Positions 24,011 to 35,920 are shown, counted from the stretch's first letter. The stretch: 64,000 bases of DNA from Karalla daura (GCA_029224185.1 CM055197.1:21501490-21565489); one strand, 5' to 3'. Notes: generated by a model not told the origin, from the letters alone. Program-made: numbers and translations.

Positions 24011-25013
24011 ATCCATCAGTAGGTTAATTTTAGATTAATTTGCATGCACATTTTCTATTCAGTATACTAATTTTGTATTTATATCATAATCATGTTATAG
24101 CCAGTTTATGCACATTGCCATTAAGTTACTATTGGCATACTCTCATATGATGAACAGTGGTATTCTTAAGTAAGCTTCGGTACTTGGGACGTGTATGGAT
24201 TATAGCATATTATGCATTATATTTGAGTTACTGTGCTTATATAAAACAAAATGATTTTTTGTGCAGCTGATGAGTATGCGATCAGAAACATTCAGACAGG
24301 GTAGGGTGCCCCTGTGAGATAGGCATGGGCAGCAGGATACAGGGGGCGAGACAACAGGTTGACCCTGGAGCTGCAGAAACTATGCTGACAAGTGTATCTA
24401 AGGCTGTGCAAGTGTTGTTGATGCTCTGTGGCAAATAAGTAAGGGAAAGTGAAACCTTGATTCAGAAACAGTTGGAATTGTTGACATGTGAGGACTTTTC
24501 ACCCAGAAAACAGGATGAACTTTCGCATGAACATCTAGCAGGTTCGAAACAGTCACACCCATTTACCAGATTTCTTCTGTGTTCGAAAAGTATGGCTGGA
24601 AACCCATCTCTCAGTTTGCAGGTAAAACCATGTCACATGCTCACAGTCAGCATGCATGCACCATTATTCTAATACAGATCTTTGCTGCAAAGTTTCATTG
24701 TTTGCAATTCAGTGACGTCTTACCAGAAGACAGATACGAAGTTTTGCGATGTAAACTTTTGCATGTATCAGTCCACATTCTGATGTTTTCATTACTGAAA
24801 ATAACACTTTGTCCGCAAAGTCTGGTTTATTCAGTCCCTCATTTATCAACACAATACCATAATGGCCTTCATCTCGAGTCACTTGCTATTCTGGCTCATC
24901 TTTCAGCATTTTGGAATTCAATGGTCATTATTGGGAGTGAAACAGGAAGATACAAGGTCTTTAATGGTGTAACTTAAAAGCTTGGCTCTTGTAGAACACC
25001 AGAAGTTAAAAGC
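24011..25013. other. Unassigned DNA
   Basis: Unique sequence. The 132-codon frame at 24579-24977 has no recognisable domain or splice context. Confidence 0.4.
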
Positions 25014-25275
25014 CTACACAAAGTTATCATAATAGGCCACCCACGACGTCAGCCAAGACTCCTTTTTAAAAAGAGCGTAATTTCCCATGATGATGATGAT
25101 GATGATGATGATCGCGGGGACAACATGTTCAGAAACAATTAGCGCTGATCGCTGAAGTGGACACTTTCCTCTAGTCAGGCATCGAGGGCCAGGGCATAAA
25201 TAAATCCCCATGTCAGCCATTGCCAAGAGACAGCTAATGACTCTCATTAATATGCAAAATAGCAGCCATTTTTCC
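25014..25275. promoter_or_regulatory. Candidate enhancer-like conserved block
   Basis: Unique, sober sequence holding AATTAGCGCTGATCGCTGAA, CATAAATAAATCCCC and CTCATTAATATGCAAAATAG. These words are dense in homeobox (TAAT), POU-octamer-like (ATGCAAA) and GC-palindrome cores. An (ATG)8 run sits inside at 25087-25112. This is one of the most enhancer-like textures in the window, but conservation could not be tested. Confidence 0.35.
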
Positions 25276-25778
25276 ATCTGTGTGTGTGTGTGGTTCCTCA
25301 TTTTGCACACTTGTTCCATCCAGCACAAAGTGACCAGCTGAAGAAAATTCCTGATTGCAAGTCATTTATGTCATAGAGCCCGTTTAGATGTTGATTTGTA
25401 TGCAAATGTAGAGGCTGTTGGAAGAGGAGACGTGGGCTAATATCATACAACATGGAGGGCAGTCTCTGAGCCATGACCCACACACTGCATGGCCAGAACC
25501 CAAGAAACCAGGTGCAACCTGGTTTAAGGTAAGGAAAAATATTGTGGAATTGAGGTATTATTGGCACGGGGGGGGGGGGTATAGTCTGCAACCAAATCTG
25601 CTATTGATATGATCTAAAGTTAAAAATAGTCTACAGTTTTGGTTTCATATGTCCTGTTTTGTCCCAATGTCCTTGTGAGACTTGTTTTGCTTGTCCTTGA
25701 TGTGACACCTTGTCCTTGCTGTCCCACCAATTTAATTTAACAAAAAAAAGGGCGTGTGCCTGTGGTACCCCATAATGT
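25276..25778. other. Unassigned DNA with a G10 run
   Basis: A homopolymer of G lies at 25570-25579. No feature recognised. Confidence 0.4.
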
Positions 25779-26998
25779 CTTACTCAGAGTTGAGACTAGG
25801 AGGCAGAGTTTAATACACTTCTTTGCACTTTCTTCTATTCAGTTACCCACACAAAACCCCATAGAGACAGTGTCTGTTCCCGAGTGTCCAAATTTAACAG
25901 CAGAGGAGCAACTCTTAACAACCCTATAAAAATAGCAGTTCCACTGTCAGAGCTGTGCTAAATGTGGACTACTTAATGTCTGCTCCCTGTCTTCTAAAGC
26001 CATTCTTCCAAATGAATTAACCACAGACAACATTGAGGTGTTGTGTCTTTCAGAAACCTGGCTTTATGAAGGTGACTATGTTAGCCTAAATGAGGACTGT
26101 CCTCCCAGCCACACTAATTACCATGTCCCTCAATGTTCTAGCTATGGAGGTGGGATGGGATGGTGGCATTTGACCGTAGCCTACTAATTACCCCTAAACC
26201 TAATATTAGTTATAATTCATTTGAAAGCCTTGTCATCAGCTTGTCCCACCAAACCTGGAAGGCACAGCTACCAGTCCTCCTGGTCCTTATTCAGATTACC
26301 TATCTGAATTTCCTGAGTTTCTCTCAAGCTTATTCCTCAAAATTGATAAAATCTTCATTGTTTGACTCCAATATTCATGTAGATGTAGTCAATGATAGCT
26401 GCAGTACAGCATTCATCTCAATAGTTGAATCTATTGTCTTCTGTTAGCATGTGCATGAACCCATGCACCACACCACACGCTGGACCTTGTAATAACCTAT
26501 GGTGTTGAAATCAAACACCTGACTGTCTCTCCCCCTCCATTCCACTGATTTCCACTGTTATGCTGACGACACTCAATTATATCTATCTAGCAAGCCGGGT
26601 GTGCTCAATAGTCTACAGCAGTTTCAGTCCTGCTTTGATGACATTAAGGCCTGGATGACTAATAATTTCCTCCTTCTAAACTCTGAAAAAACAGAGTTAC
26701 TGCTCATAGGTCCAAAACACCTGCGTGACATTATATCTGATGCCATAGCCCTACAAAATAGATTTGCTACTCCTTCTGCCACCGCCATAAAGAACCTAGG
26801 TGTTAGCTTTGATCAAGGCCTGTCTTTTAGCTCCCACATAAAATTGATCTCATGATCCTGTGATTGATCCTACTTCCACCCCGCAATATCGCAAAAATTA
26901 TATTATTATATTATAATTATATTTTTGCTCTTTTTGTAAAGTGCCTTGAGATTACGTCTGTTATGAACTGGCACTTAAAAAAAGTTCAGTTGAGTTGG
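25779..26998 (+). pseudogene. L2-type LINE, internally deleted, with 3' tail, copy B
   Basis: Starts with the ORF1-ORF2 junction sequence also seen near 52455 (GTTGAGACTAGGAGGCAGAG). The endonuclease domain follows: ETWLYEGDYVSLNED near 26050-26095, YNSFESLVISLSHQTW near 26212-26262, and NIHVDVVNDSC near 26370-26402. A large deletion near 26550 removes most of the RT and joins directly to HCYADDTQLYLSSKPG (YADD at 26559-26570), then NSEKTELLLIGPKHLRD. A second deletion near 26855 leads into the 3' end with AAGTGCCTTGAGATTACG and a GTTCAGTTGAGTTGGG tail. It is dead, but it shows both the catalytic box and a 3' terminus for this family. Confidence 0.85.
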
Positions 26999-27474
26999 GA
27001 AATGTCAAAACAAGGCATGGCATAGAAATCTCTGAATGCATATTACACAAAAGTGGTGGCAGAAGAGGAAATAACATTTGATGTCACCATATGAAAAGAA
27101 TTTGGTATTTTTTTGTGTTTCTGTTCTACAGACATGTACTTTCCCTGAACTCCTGTGGCCACTGCTGGAAAGACCTTGTAGATGTCTGTCTGTGTGTGTT
27201 GAGGCCTTATTTTAGATGCTATAATGCAATGTTTTTCCCAATCCGAGGTTATGGGTAAGGGTTATATTTAAACCCCCTGTCCAGCTTGATGCCTTTGGAG
27301 TTTTTAGCACGCCTCCTTTTGTCCACATGCTCTCAATTTCTTTGTTGGAGAGCTGGATGACAAAACAACTGATAAACACCACACCACAAGGTACAGGTTA
27401 AGGTTAATATTGTAAAGGAGGGCGAGAGAGAGGGAGACAGAGAGAGATAGATAGAGAGACAGAGAGAGAGAGAG

Positions 27475-27534
<60 letters not shown>

Positions 27535-27571
27535 GTGTACTGACACACGAGGCGCGTTCAGGTACCATTTT
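26948..27571 (+). repeat. Tandem duplication, shortened copy
   Basis: Two blocks lie side by side here: X (26948-27246), nearly identical to 27572-27967, and Y (27247-27571), nearly identical to about 29043-29404. In the other copy X and Y are about 1.08 kb apart, so this copy has lost the middle plus several smaller pieces (about 95 bp in X, about 36 and 34 bp in Y). It starts inside the tail of the L2 copy B. Confidence 0.85.
27423..27532. repeat. (GA)n microsatellite with GATA/GACA variants
   Basis: Long purine-strand GA array within block Y of the shortened duplicate. Shorter by a few tens of bases in the sister block at 29282-29366. Open frames of serine/leucine on the minus strand here are artefacts. 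Confidence 0.95.
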
Positions 27572-28062
27572 GAGATTACGTCTGTTCTGAACTGGCACTT
27601 AAAAAAAGTTCAGTTGAGTTGGGAAATGTCAAAACAAGGCATGGCATAGAAATCTCTGAGTGCACATTGCACAAAAGTGGTGGCAGAAGAGGATTTTCTG
27701 CAAGAATGCAAAGAGATTTTGTGCTGAAAATGGCTCAGTAGCTCAGCTTTGCTTTCCTCCTACAGGACAGTCATGGTCTTGCCTTGAAAATAACATTTGA
27801 TGTCACCATATGAAAAGAATTAGGTATTTTTTTGTGTTTCTCTTCTACAGACATTTGTACTTTCCCTGAACTCATGTGGCCACTGCTGGAAAGACCTCGT
27901 ACATGTCTGTCTGTGTGTGTTGAGGCCTTATTTTAGATGCTATAATGCAAAGTCTTTCCCAATCCGAAACTCAGAATGCCTACAGTGCATATACCTGCAC
28001 ATACTGTTCCATCCTTTATAGTCATAAGATCAGTCAAAGATAATCATAATCTTTAGGATTCC

Positions 28063-28300
28063 TTCAGCTTGGTTGAACAGTGGTTAGTGTTGTTACCTCA
28101 CAGGAAGAGGCTCATGAGTTTGTATTTTGATCCTGGCCATTTCCATTTGGAGTTTCTCCCTCTACATGGAAATCCACATGCGTTGTGGTCGACTAAAATG
28201 GCCCTAGGTGTGAATGAGAGGATGTATGGTGTGTGCCCTGCGACAGACTAGTAACCTATACAGGGTGTATCCCCTGCCTTCACACTTTTTGAGCTGGAGA
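28063..28300 (+). mobile_element. tRNA-derived SINE relic
   Basis: Starts with a tRNA-like GAACAGTGGTTAGTGTTGTT, passes through ACCTCACAGGAAGAGG and a decayed B-box zone, then has CCCTAGGTGTGAATG and GACAGACTAGTAACC with CAGGGTGTATCCCC, a set of words characteristic of a widespread fish SINE. It lies only in the long copy of the tandem duplication. Confidence 0.65.
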
Positions 28301-28815
28301 GGGTGCAAGTGATGAGAGAAAAGAGGGAAGGCAAACAAGGGTTGAGGGGAGGACAGAAAACGATTACAGCTTCTGGTGGATGGGGCAAATAATCTGCTTT
28401 TTTGGCTACACCCTTAACTCTCTCCACTGTGCCAACACACATTTCTGCCTACTATATGAATGTGTGTGTGTCGGTGTGTCCACCATCTATGCAATCAATA
28501 GTATTAGAATATCCTACTGACATTGAGCAGTCATTACCGCAGCCATCAGCAGTTAATGAAGGAATGGAGTTCACAGCATCCCCACTAAATTCATTATCAT
28601 GTATTGGACTTGATGTTGTAGATTAATAATTAGTTTGTCACACAGATATTTTGGATGATTAATACGAGTATGGATTAAGTAGAGGGGGAGGTGTGTGTCT
28701 ATAGGGATGATGTGAGCAAAAGTGTGCACAGCAGCAGTAGTAGGATGTCAATGGGTGGTCTCTGAAGTGACTGATCAGGGTAGCGGTGGGAAAGTCACTG
28801 CAGTCCAACTTAATC

Positions 28816-28850
28816 AGGTTTGCGTCATGGTATAGCCATGACACAAACCT
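28816..28850. repeat. Short hairpin
   Basis: AGGTTTGCGTCATGG and CCATGACACAAACCT form a 15-base stem with one mismatch around a five-base loop. Function unknown. Confidence 0.6.
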
Positions 28851-29281
28851 AAATAAGAACATAAATAAGAATGTCCTTTTACAGAAGATTTCACTTTATT
28901 TATTGTTATATGCTTCCCAGCTCTCCAGGAATATAGAAAAAAAGATTAAGACAAAAAAAAGCATGAGTGTGACAGAAAAGCAAATATAATAAATAAATGT
29001 GTTATTCAAATGATGAATAATGATGTTACCTCAAAGGGTACAGGTTATGGGTAAAGGTTATTATTTAAACCCCCTGTCCAGCTTGATGCCTTTGGAGTTT
29101 TTAGCATGCATCCTTTTGTCCACATGCTCTCAATTTCTTTGTTGGAGAGCTGGATGACAAAACAACTGATGTTTGTGAAATTCTCAAAAACGAGATTACA
29201 AATGATGAACACCACACCACAAGGTACAGTATGTGTACAAGACAAAGAATGTGTCCCTTTGTTTAATATTGTAAAGGAGGG

Positions 29282-29321
29282 CGAGAGAGAGAGAGAGACA
29301 GAGAGAGATAGATAGAGAGAC

Positions 29322-29366
<45 letters not shown>
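29282..29366. repeat. (GA)n microsatellite
   Basis: Counterpart of the array at 27423-27532 in the sister copy of the duplication. Confidence 0.95.
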
Positions 29367-29404
29367 TGTGTGCTGACACACGAGGTGCGTTCAGGTACCA
29401 TTTT

Positions 29405-31179
29405 CAAATTTGAAAATTTGACAACTACGGCAGTTAAAGTACGGTTCTGGACAAATCAGTGCTCTGGATCTTTTCCACCCAGTTCCAATCCCTTGAAAAT
29501 TCTGAGATCAGCCCAAATTTCGAATCATGTGATTGTGTGATGAACATCCATACTGTTTACACATACATAGATATGATTTTAGGGTTTTGTTGCAAACGTA
29601 AATGTTACATGAAATTCCTTCACCCTTTTCACTAAGTTTGCGTCCAAAGTCATGCATTTGGGTCCACACCACAAGTCTTTAGGGACAGTTTCTGTCTGAC
29701 CCTCCTGACAATTCCTGTGGCAATGACAAAATTTCCATGCAGGACATTTCTAGTTACACAATGTTTTATTTATAACCAGAGCAGAGCCAATGAATAAATG
29801 AAATGGATCGCAATCTGGCAAGGGTGAGTAGTGTTTGAGATGTTTGTTTTTAAAAGGAAACAACAAAAAGCAACAAAACAACAAAAAGCTAAAAAATGAT
29901 TTGATGTGGGTTTTAATAATTTATGGTTAGATCTTTTGCCTGTAATGGGATTTGAACTGTGAGTGGTTTTATTCTTGCTAATGATGAATCTTTGAATTGT
30001 TAATCTGATACAAAGCTTTCAAACTTCATCACTGTGTAAATGGTTAAACACAATACGAGCTACAATAAGAGTCTTTCAGTCAGCTGGAAACACAAAAATA
30101 GTATTTATCATTATTGCCATTGGGTCACAAGCTGATATGACTGTTTTGGACTAGTTCTTATATAGTGCCCACCAGTGTTGTGGGTGACGGATATAACTTT
30201 TCACCTCTGTCACCCTCAGCACATCCACTGATCCATACTGACTATAGAGAATAATACGGCCGGGGTTAACACAGACTATTCACCTGATTAATGAAACTTG
30301 TGCTCTCGCCTCTCTGAGGTTCCCCTGTCAACCAAATGGACGTGCCCATATTCATTCATTTCTTTAAGCTCTAACATCTCAATAATCATGGATAATCATG
30401 TGTCAGAACAGAAATTCTGTTCTGACACCTGTTGAGTTTATTTTGTTGGTTTGGTTTATTTTTTGTTAAGGATTAGACTGGTGAGGGGTGGTGAGGCAAT
30501 ATATTTACGGATGTGCATATGGGAATAAAGGGAGTAGAGGGAAGTTCCAAATAGTTCCACATTTGTACATGCATTTTAAATACATTAATTAATTTCATGA
30601 TACCTGTTTTAAACGCTGTCATGGAGATGATTTTAGATGCTTAAAAGTTAATGCAGGTATTTGTTTGTAGATGATTGACAGGCCCTTTGACATCATGAAC
30701 AGCCACAATCCTCATGCCAAAGGAATCAAAGCTCCACTTTGCAATTGGGTGTAGCATTCTTGTTGTTTTTTCCTATAGGCAATCTTTGTTACTGTCGGAA
30801 ATATCTTTTGTTCAGTGCTTCTTCAGGTCTTACAGGTGTCAATATGGTATGCAGAAGGTGAGATGGCATGACTCATTTTGAAAGGCTGGGGAGAGAAGAT
30901 AAGTCTTGTACAGGGTTAGGATGTAACAATCTCCTATGGCCAAATAGCCGATGTAATACACCAAGGAGTGATTTTAACTTATTGTGATGCAATTAGACTC
31001 ATCAAATGAAAAAACTCAATTTGAATTGTGTATTTCAGAAACTAAATACATACAAAGTTTCATACACCCAAAATCCCCTCCCCACACAAACCAAAATCCT
31101 TTTCACTTTTGTCCCCTGTAGAGCCTGACCAAAGTGGGGCCGTACGCATAAAAGGAAAAAGGGGTCCTGTGTGATCTTC
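29405..31179. other. Unassigned DNA with a perfect palindrome and an LTR-end-like stretch
   Basis: At 29640-29740 the word CATGCATTTGGGTCC followed by GTTTCTGTCTGACC resembles the 3' end of the LTR-like piece at 42.7 kb. A perfect palindrome lies at 30400-30428. No gene recognised. Confidence 0.35.
30400..30428. repeat. Perfect 14-base palindrome
   Basis: GTGTCAGAACAGAA, one spacer base, then its exact reverse complement. It contains inverted AGAACA/TGTTCT half-sites like those of steroid receptors, but seven bases apart instead of the canonical three. Confidence 0.8.
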
Positions 31180-32800
31180 TTTTTTTAAAAAAAATGCATT
31201 GGGACATTTGGATCAGGGCGTGGAGAAAAGCAGCATCAAGGAGCTGACCTGTGACCAGGCTATGAAGGAGCAACCACTACTGGACAGGGTGGAAACACCA
31301 GGGGAAGCCCTAGACATTCATGAAGCAACATGGAAGCAGATACAGGATGTCATACGGAAGGCAAGGTCATAACCAGCCCCAGGAACAAATGGTACACCCT
31401 ATAAAGTATACAAGAGATGCCCTTTATTGCTTCACAGGCTATGGAAGCTGTTGTGAAGAGTATGGACAAAAGGCAGAATTCCATCTTCCTGGAAGAGAGC
31501 AGAGGGCTGTTTTGTATGGAAGGAGGCAAACTCTACTAAGATCGGCCAGTTCCGAACAATCTCCCTTTTGAATAATGAAAGCAAGATACTCTTCTCTAAC
31601 TCACTCATTACAGTGATATGGCATCCAGAGGGCCCGTAATAAAGTCCGGCATTCGCCAATCTCCAATCAGAGGGTTTATGGACGACCTCACCATAACAAC
31701 ACAATCCCATGTGCAGGCAAGATGGATCCTTAACGTGCTGAAGGAATTGGCTACCTGGGCTAGAATGAAGTTCAAGCCAAGGAAGTCAAGGCACCTGGTG
31801 ATCAGAAGTGGCAAAGCAGGTTTGAACTCCAGTGGACACACATTTCAAGCAGAGGGCTAAGGCAGATGGGAGGCAGAGAAGGGACATGTTCCAGGCAGAA
31901 TTCCGACACCTGGAGGGGGAGGGGCATAAGGCAAGAATAGAGGAGCTGGCTGCTCAAGGAGCCTGGACCAAATGGTTTTTGCCAAAGTGGAAGGTAACCT
32001 GGTCATAGCTGTGGAGACTGGAGCCTTTCCACATTTCTTTCCTGCTCAGGTCAGTGTATGGCACTCTCCCAACTCCTTCAAACGTGCACAAGTGGGGCAA
32101 AGGGAGGGCCCTTTATGCAAGTTGTGTGGAGGGAGAGGGACGATGGCACACATCCTAGCAGTGTGCAAAATGGTATTTAGCCAAGGAAGATACAGGTGGC
32201 GCCATGGCAAGGTCCTCACAGCACTGGCAGACATTCTAGAGCAGGAGAGGTGGTTGAAGAGGTACGCAGAAGAGGTAACCCATGGATCACCTGCAACAGC
32301 CATCCAGTTCGTCAAGGAAGGCTTCAAGGATGGAAGGATGGGGGGGGGGGGGGGGGCTTCCTGCATGAAGCACAATCATGGGACATGCGGGCAGACATTG
32401 GAGGTAAACTTGTCTTTCCCCAGGTCGTCAAGACATCTCTGAGGTCTCACCTTGTCCTGTCGTCAGAGGAGGAGAAGAAGATCATCCTGATTGAACCCAC
32501 GGTCCCATGGGAAGATGGGTGCAAAGATGCTTGGGGAAGTTAAACTGCCAAGTACCATGACCTTGTCCAGCAATGCAGGGAGAAAAGGTGGAAGACTTGG
32601 ATGTTCCTGGTGGGCTGTAGGGGCTTCCCCACAAAGTCAGTGTGGAGGATGGCTACAGGATGGGGGAGGAAGGCATGCAGACTGGGAAAGGCAGCAGATA
32701 GAGCCTCTTGCTGGCTCTGAAATAGAAGGGAGGTGTTAAGCTGGAAGGCAGGAGAACGCTCTAATTACTATGTGATTGAACGGAAGCATCTCCAGTAGAT
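31180..32800 (+). pseudogene. R2-superclade LINE (restriction-like endonuclease type) relic
   Basis: Plus-strand remains of a site-selective-type LINE. Pieces in order: IHEATWKQIQDVIRKARS (about 31315-31368); FRTISLLNNESKILFS (about 31552-31600), early RT; a deletion of most of the RT palm near 31615; then GFMDDLTITTQSHVQARW (FMDD catalytic box at 31675-31686) and WARMKFKPRKSRHLVI; the zinc knuckle CKLCGGRGTMAHILAVC at 32116-32166; and YRWRHGKVLTALADILEQER. A run of 17 G at 32340-32356 shifts the frame. Then come LVFPQVVKTSLRSHLVLSS and KKIILIEPTVPWEDG (about 32410-32520), which correspond to the PD-D/ExK restriction-like endonuclease with its first aspartate replaced. It is inactive. Clade (R4, NeSL or Hero-like) cannot be settled by eye. 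Confidence 0.8.
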
Positions 32801-33317
32801 GTATGGGGATTGATACAGTAAAAGTAGGTCTGATAAATAAGAAGGCCCAAGACTGTTAAGACATTTAAAAATGAGTAAAAGCATTAGTGATTTAAAGGAG
32901 GTGGGGAAGACACCCGTCTGAAGAAAGCTTATTGTTTAATAGCTGTTCCTCATGGAATCCATAAAATATTTTCAAAAATCTATTATGCAAGTTGCAGGGT
33001 TTACCTGGGAGAAAACTTGACGATGTGCCCTTGCATCAACCAGAGCAAAACTCTCCAATGTTTTCTCAGGTAAAAGTGAGAACAACAGGGGCACTGGTGC
33101 CAAGCTATGGAGAATTCTGTCCATTTTTCATGTAAAATTAAATAATTTAACAGATTTGTTTAAAAGAAAAGAAAAGATTCTTAATCCGAGGGGGAGTGTG
33201 ATGATGTTCTCTTCTTGCACCTGCTGTGGATGACCATGGGAATCCAGGGGCCGTGGTTAGGGGTGGAACTGTTGTTGATCCATGGATTGGACGTCAGGTA
33301 GCCCAGAGCTGTGGTCC
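32801..33317. other. Unassigned DNA
   Basis: Mostly unique. Nothing recognised. Confidence 0.4.
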
Positions 33318-33552
33318 GCCATCTTGGAATGGTCTCCGGCTCCACTCGGTGTAAGCTCTTTGACAGGCACAGTGACATGTCAGCGCAGTAAATCAATCAT
33401 AACTCGCTGAATACTTCACTGATTTTCACAAGGTTTTTTTATGCAAACGTCAAAAAAATCAAATAATAAAGATTCTATAGTTTTACACAACAAAGAGACA
33501 TCTCAACTAAAATGAAGAAATATATATATATATATATATATATACTGTATGT

Positions 33553-33606
<54 letters not shown>

Positions 33607-33850
33607 TGCATCTCACCCTGCCCTGTGATTGATAACAGACTATTATATTAATATTATATTAATATTATAATACTGTACAGTAATATTCTATTCCCAAATT
33701 ACAACTGAAAATAATGTTCAATCTAACTTGTGAAAAGTAATTCCACGAGCCTTGTTTTCAACCGTTTCCTGACTTTGACAGTTCTATGCGGCACAGTTCA
33801 CAGACATGCTGCCACTTCGTTCGAGACCTCCTCCAGATGGCGGCCGCATT
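33318..33850. mobile_element. Possible non-autonomous DNA transposon
   Basis: CCGCCATCTTGGAATGGTCT near 33318 is mirrored by CCGCCATCTGGAGGAGGTCT on the opposite strand near 33820-33842. These could be sub-terminal inverted repeats of an element of about 530 bp that later acquired the TA/CA/GA microsatellite inside. No target duplication was identified, and no coding remains exist. Confidence 0.35.
33520..33606. repeat. Compound (TA)n-(CA)n-(TA)n-(GA)n microsatellite
   Basis: Four successive dinucleotide blocks with a TACTGTATGT interruption. Confidence 0.95.
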
Positions 33851-35757
33851 TCTCGAGTCCCGGCAGCCAATGCGGCGTCTACTCTTTTATTATGTCTATG
33901 GGTGCAACTCGGTGCATTTGACCGACGGAGGGGTGCTTGTAGATCCAGGTTGTTCAGTCGGTTCAAGCGGTAGGACTGAAAGTGAAGCTGGCCGTGGTCT
34001 GGAGCTGTGCGCTCACAGCTGGGGAATTGGGAACACCAATAAGACAACAACAGCAACAACATCAACAACAACATCGACCTCCCTCGCCGGGATCATCTTG
34101 GAGAGGCTTGACGGGCCTGGTTTGACAAAGGAAGAGAGAGAGAGAGACAGGCTGGCAGCCTATGGCTTTATAAGTGGGTCGGGTGTTGGTGCATGTGTGA
34201 TTTGCGCATGTGTGTGTGTCAACAACTGGTCATCATTTTCTCTTTTATTTGGTTGTGAATGACAGTAGTAGAGCATTCCGGTTTAAGTTTTTGGAACCAT
34301 GTTTCTGGTGTGTGTGTGTGTGTGTGCGCAAATGTTTTTTTCCAAAATATTAAAAATTCAGACTGCCTTTGCTTATTATTAACATGTGCTTGTACTTTTA
34401 CTTTCATTACTTGAGTATGTTTATTTGTACATTACTTGTCATGCCAGATACTTTAAGACTTTAACTTAAGTAACATTTAAGTCAATTTCCTGAACTTTTA
34501 CCAAAGTGATATTTTGGTTGGGTACCCATACTTCTACTTGAGTGTGAGTTTGCAGTTCTCTATACAACACTGGTGTTTACATACCCTTTGCTGGATCTTA
34601 GCGAATTCGCAGAATTCACCCAGACAGCTTGTCTCTTCCTAAGCTGCTTTCTCTTAGGAGCTGCAAGGTGTGTTTTCCTGCTACTGCAACTGAGAATGTC
34701 AGCTAGTTGCTTCTTTAACATCTCAGATTCAGATTCAGCAGCAGCATGTTAAGTTTGTAGTTGAGATGTCGCTTAGTACTACTAGGAGCAGTACTGGCTG
34801 TGCTCAAGTGCTGCCTCACAGCTTACATTTGCAGCCATTTGTTTCCACTGCTCCTGGCAGTAGTCAGAGATCTGGACAGAAAGGTGGGTTCGCCTTTCTC
34901 TTTTCTATCTGAAGGTAGATTATTAGAGTATTATTCCAACAATGATGGCATAACTGTTTTACAGTTTGTTTGTTTTTTACAATTGCTAAGACACAGTTTT
35001 GCATATTAGCCTAGTTTTATCAAAATAACCACACAGCCAAATGGCAAAATATCACATATTTCCAGAAAAATGAAGCACTGCAACACGTACAAACTCCACT
35101 GTAGTTAGTTCATAATGTCAGAGACAGTAACAGTGCCACAATCACAGGGAACGTGGTCCTACAGGACCTGTCTCACTGAAGATTCTTGCTCTCACACAGT
35201 CTGGACCCTCTCCAGACTGTGGCTGAATGTAAATGTCAGCACGAGGAGTTGGACAACAAGCTGACACATCATCCTGAGCCAGGACGCTTTGAGGCACCAG
35301 ACACATGCTGTTAATTTAGTGCTTTCATCCAGCGCTGCAAAGTAACTTGGTACTAGGTACATTTACTCTGGTATGACACTGAAAGACTTTTTTAAAAAAA
35401 AACAAAACAAAACAAAAAAACGTTATTTTCTTGCACAAATCTATTTGTGAAGGTAGTCCAATACATAATACATCCTTTTGCACTTTTGTAAGCTGAATTT
35501 TTAAAATGCTTTATAATTTAGGTTAGACTGAATACCTCTTGGACTATATCATTATATTATATATAAAAAATAATGAAAGGGTATTAATATCCCAGGTGTA
35601 GTGTATTAGGTATTACCGCAGTTTTCATCATCCAAAGAGGAATTCACTAATCAGAAATTCCTGCAGATAGGATGTTTTGTGTTTTGGCCATGAATGGACA
35701 CAGTCACAGGGAACATGATCCTAACCTATCTCTGCCTCTCTGAGGCTTCTCCTTCTC
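33851..35757. other. Unassigned DNA; dispersed-repeat fragment near 34.4 kb
   Basis: The stretch 34390-34570 (TTACTTGAGTATG, TACTTCTACTTGAGTGTGAG, TCTATACAACACTGG words) looks like a fragment of a common fish MITE with alternating ACTT motifs. The frames at 33786-34262 and 34761-35009 have no recognisable product. A short GT repeat occurs at about 34307-34325. Confidence 0.35.
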
Positions 35758-35840
35758 CTCTATCTCTATCTCTATCTCTATCTCTATCTCTATCTCTATC
35801 TCTATCTCTATCTCTATCTCTATCTCTATCTCTATCTCTT
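35758..35840. repeat. (TCTATC)n hexanucleotide array
   Basis: About 14 perfect units of six bases. The reverse strand encodes a continuous Glu-Ile repeat by chance. Confidence 0.95.
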
Positions 35841-35920
35841 TCCTCCTCTCTGTTCTTATTCCTTGATTGTGCAGTACTAACATATTGGATTGGGTACCCC
35901 ACGTCCCAAGAGTCTTTGGG

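Larger units (their letters stand above)
27572..29404 (+). repeat. Tandem duplication, long copy
   Basis: Begins GAGATTACGTCTGTTCTGAA, part of an L2 3' tail, and repeats X (27572-27967), carries about 1.08 kb of intervening DNA with a SINE (28063-28300) and a hairpin (28816-28850), then Y (about 29043-29404). The junction of the two copies at 27571 shows a two- to three-base microhomology (TT/TTG). Y ends at the same GGTACCATTTT word in both copies. Confidence 0.85.

Noticed and set aside
27304..27598. Ser-Leu-rich minus-strand frames
   Set aside because: Translations of the GA array, present again at 29.3 kb for the same reason.
34761..35009. Frame ending at a GTGGGT donor-like word
   Set aside because: Some splice-like features, but no acceptor or start context and no recognisable product.
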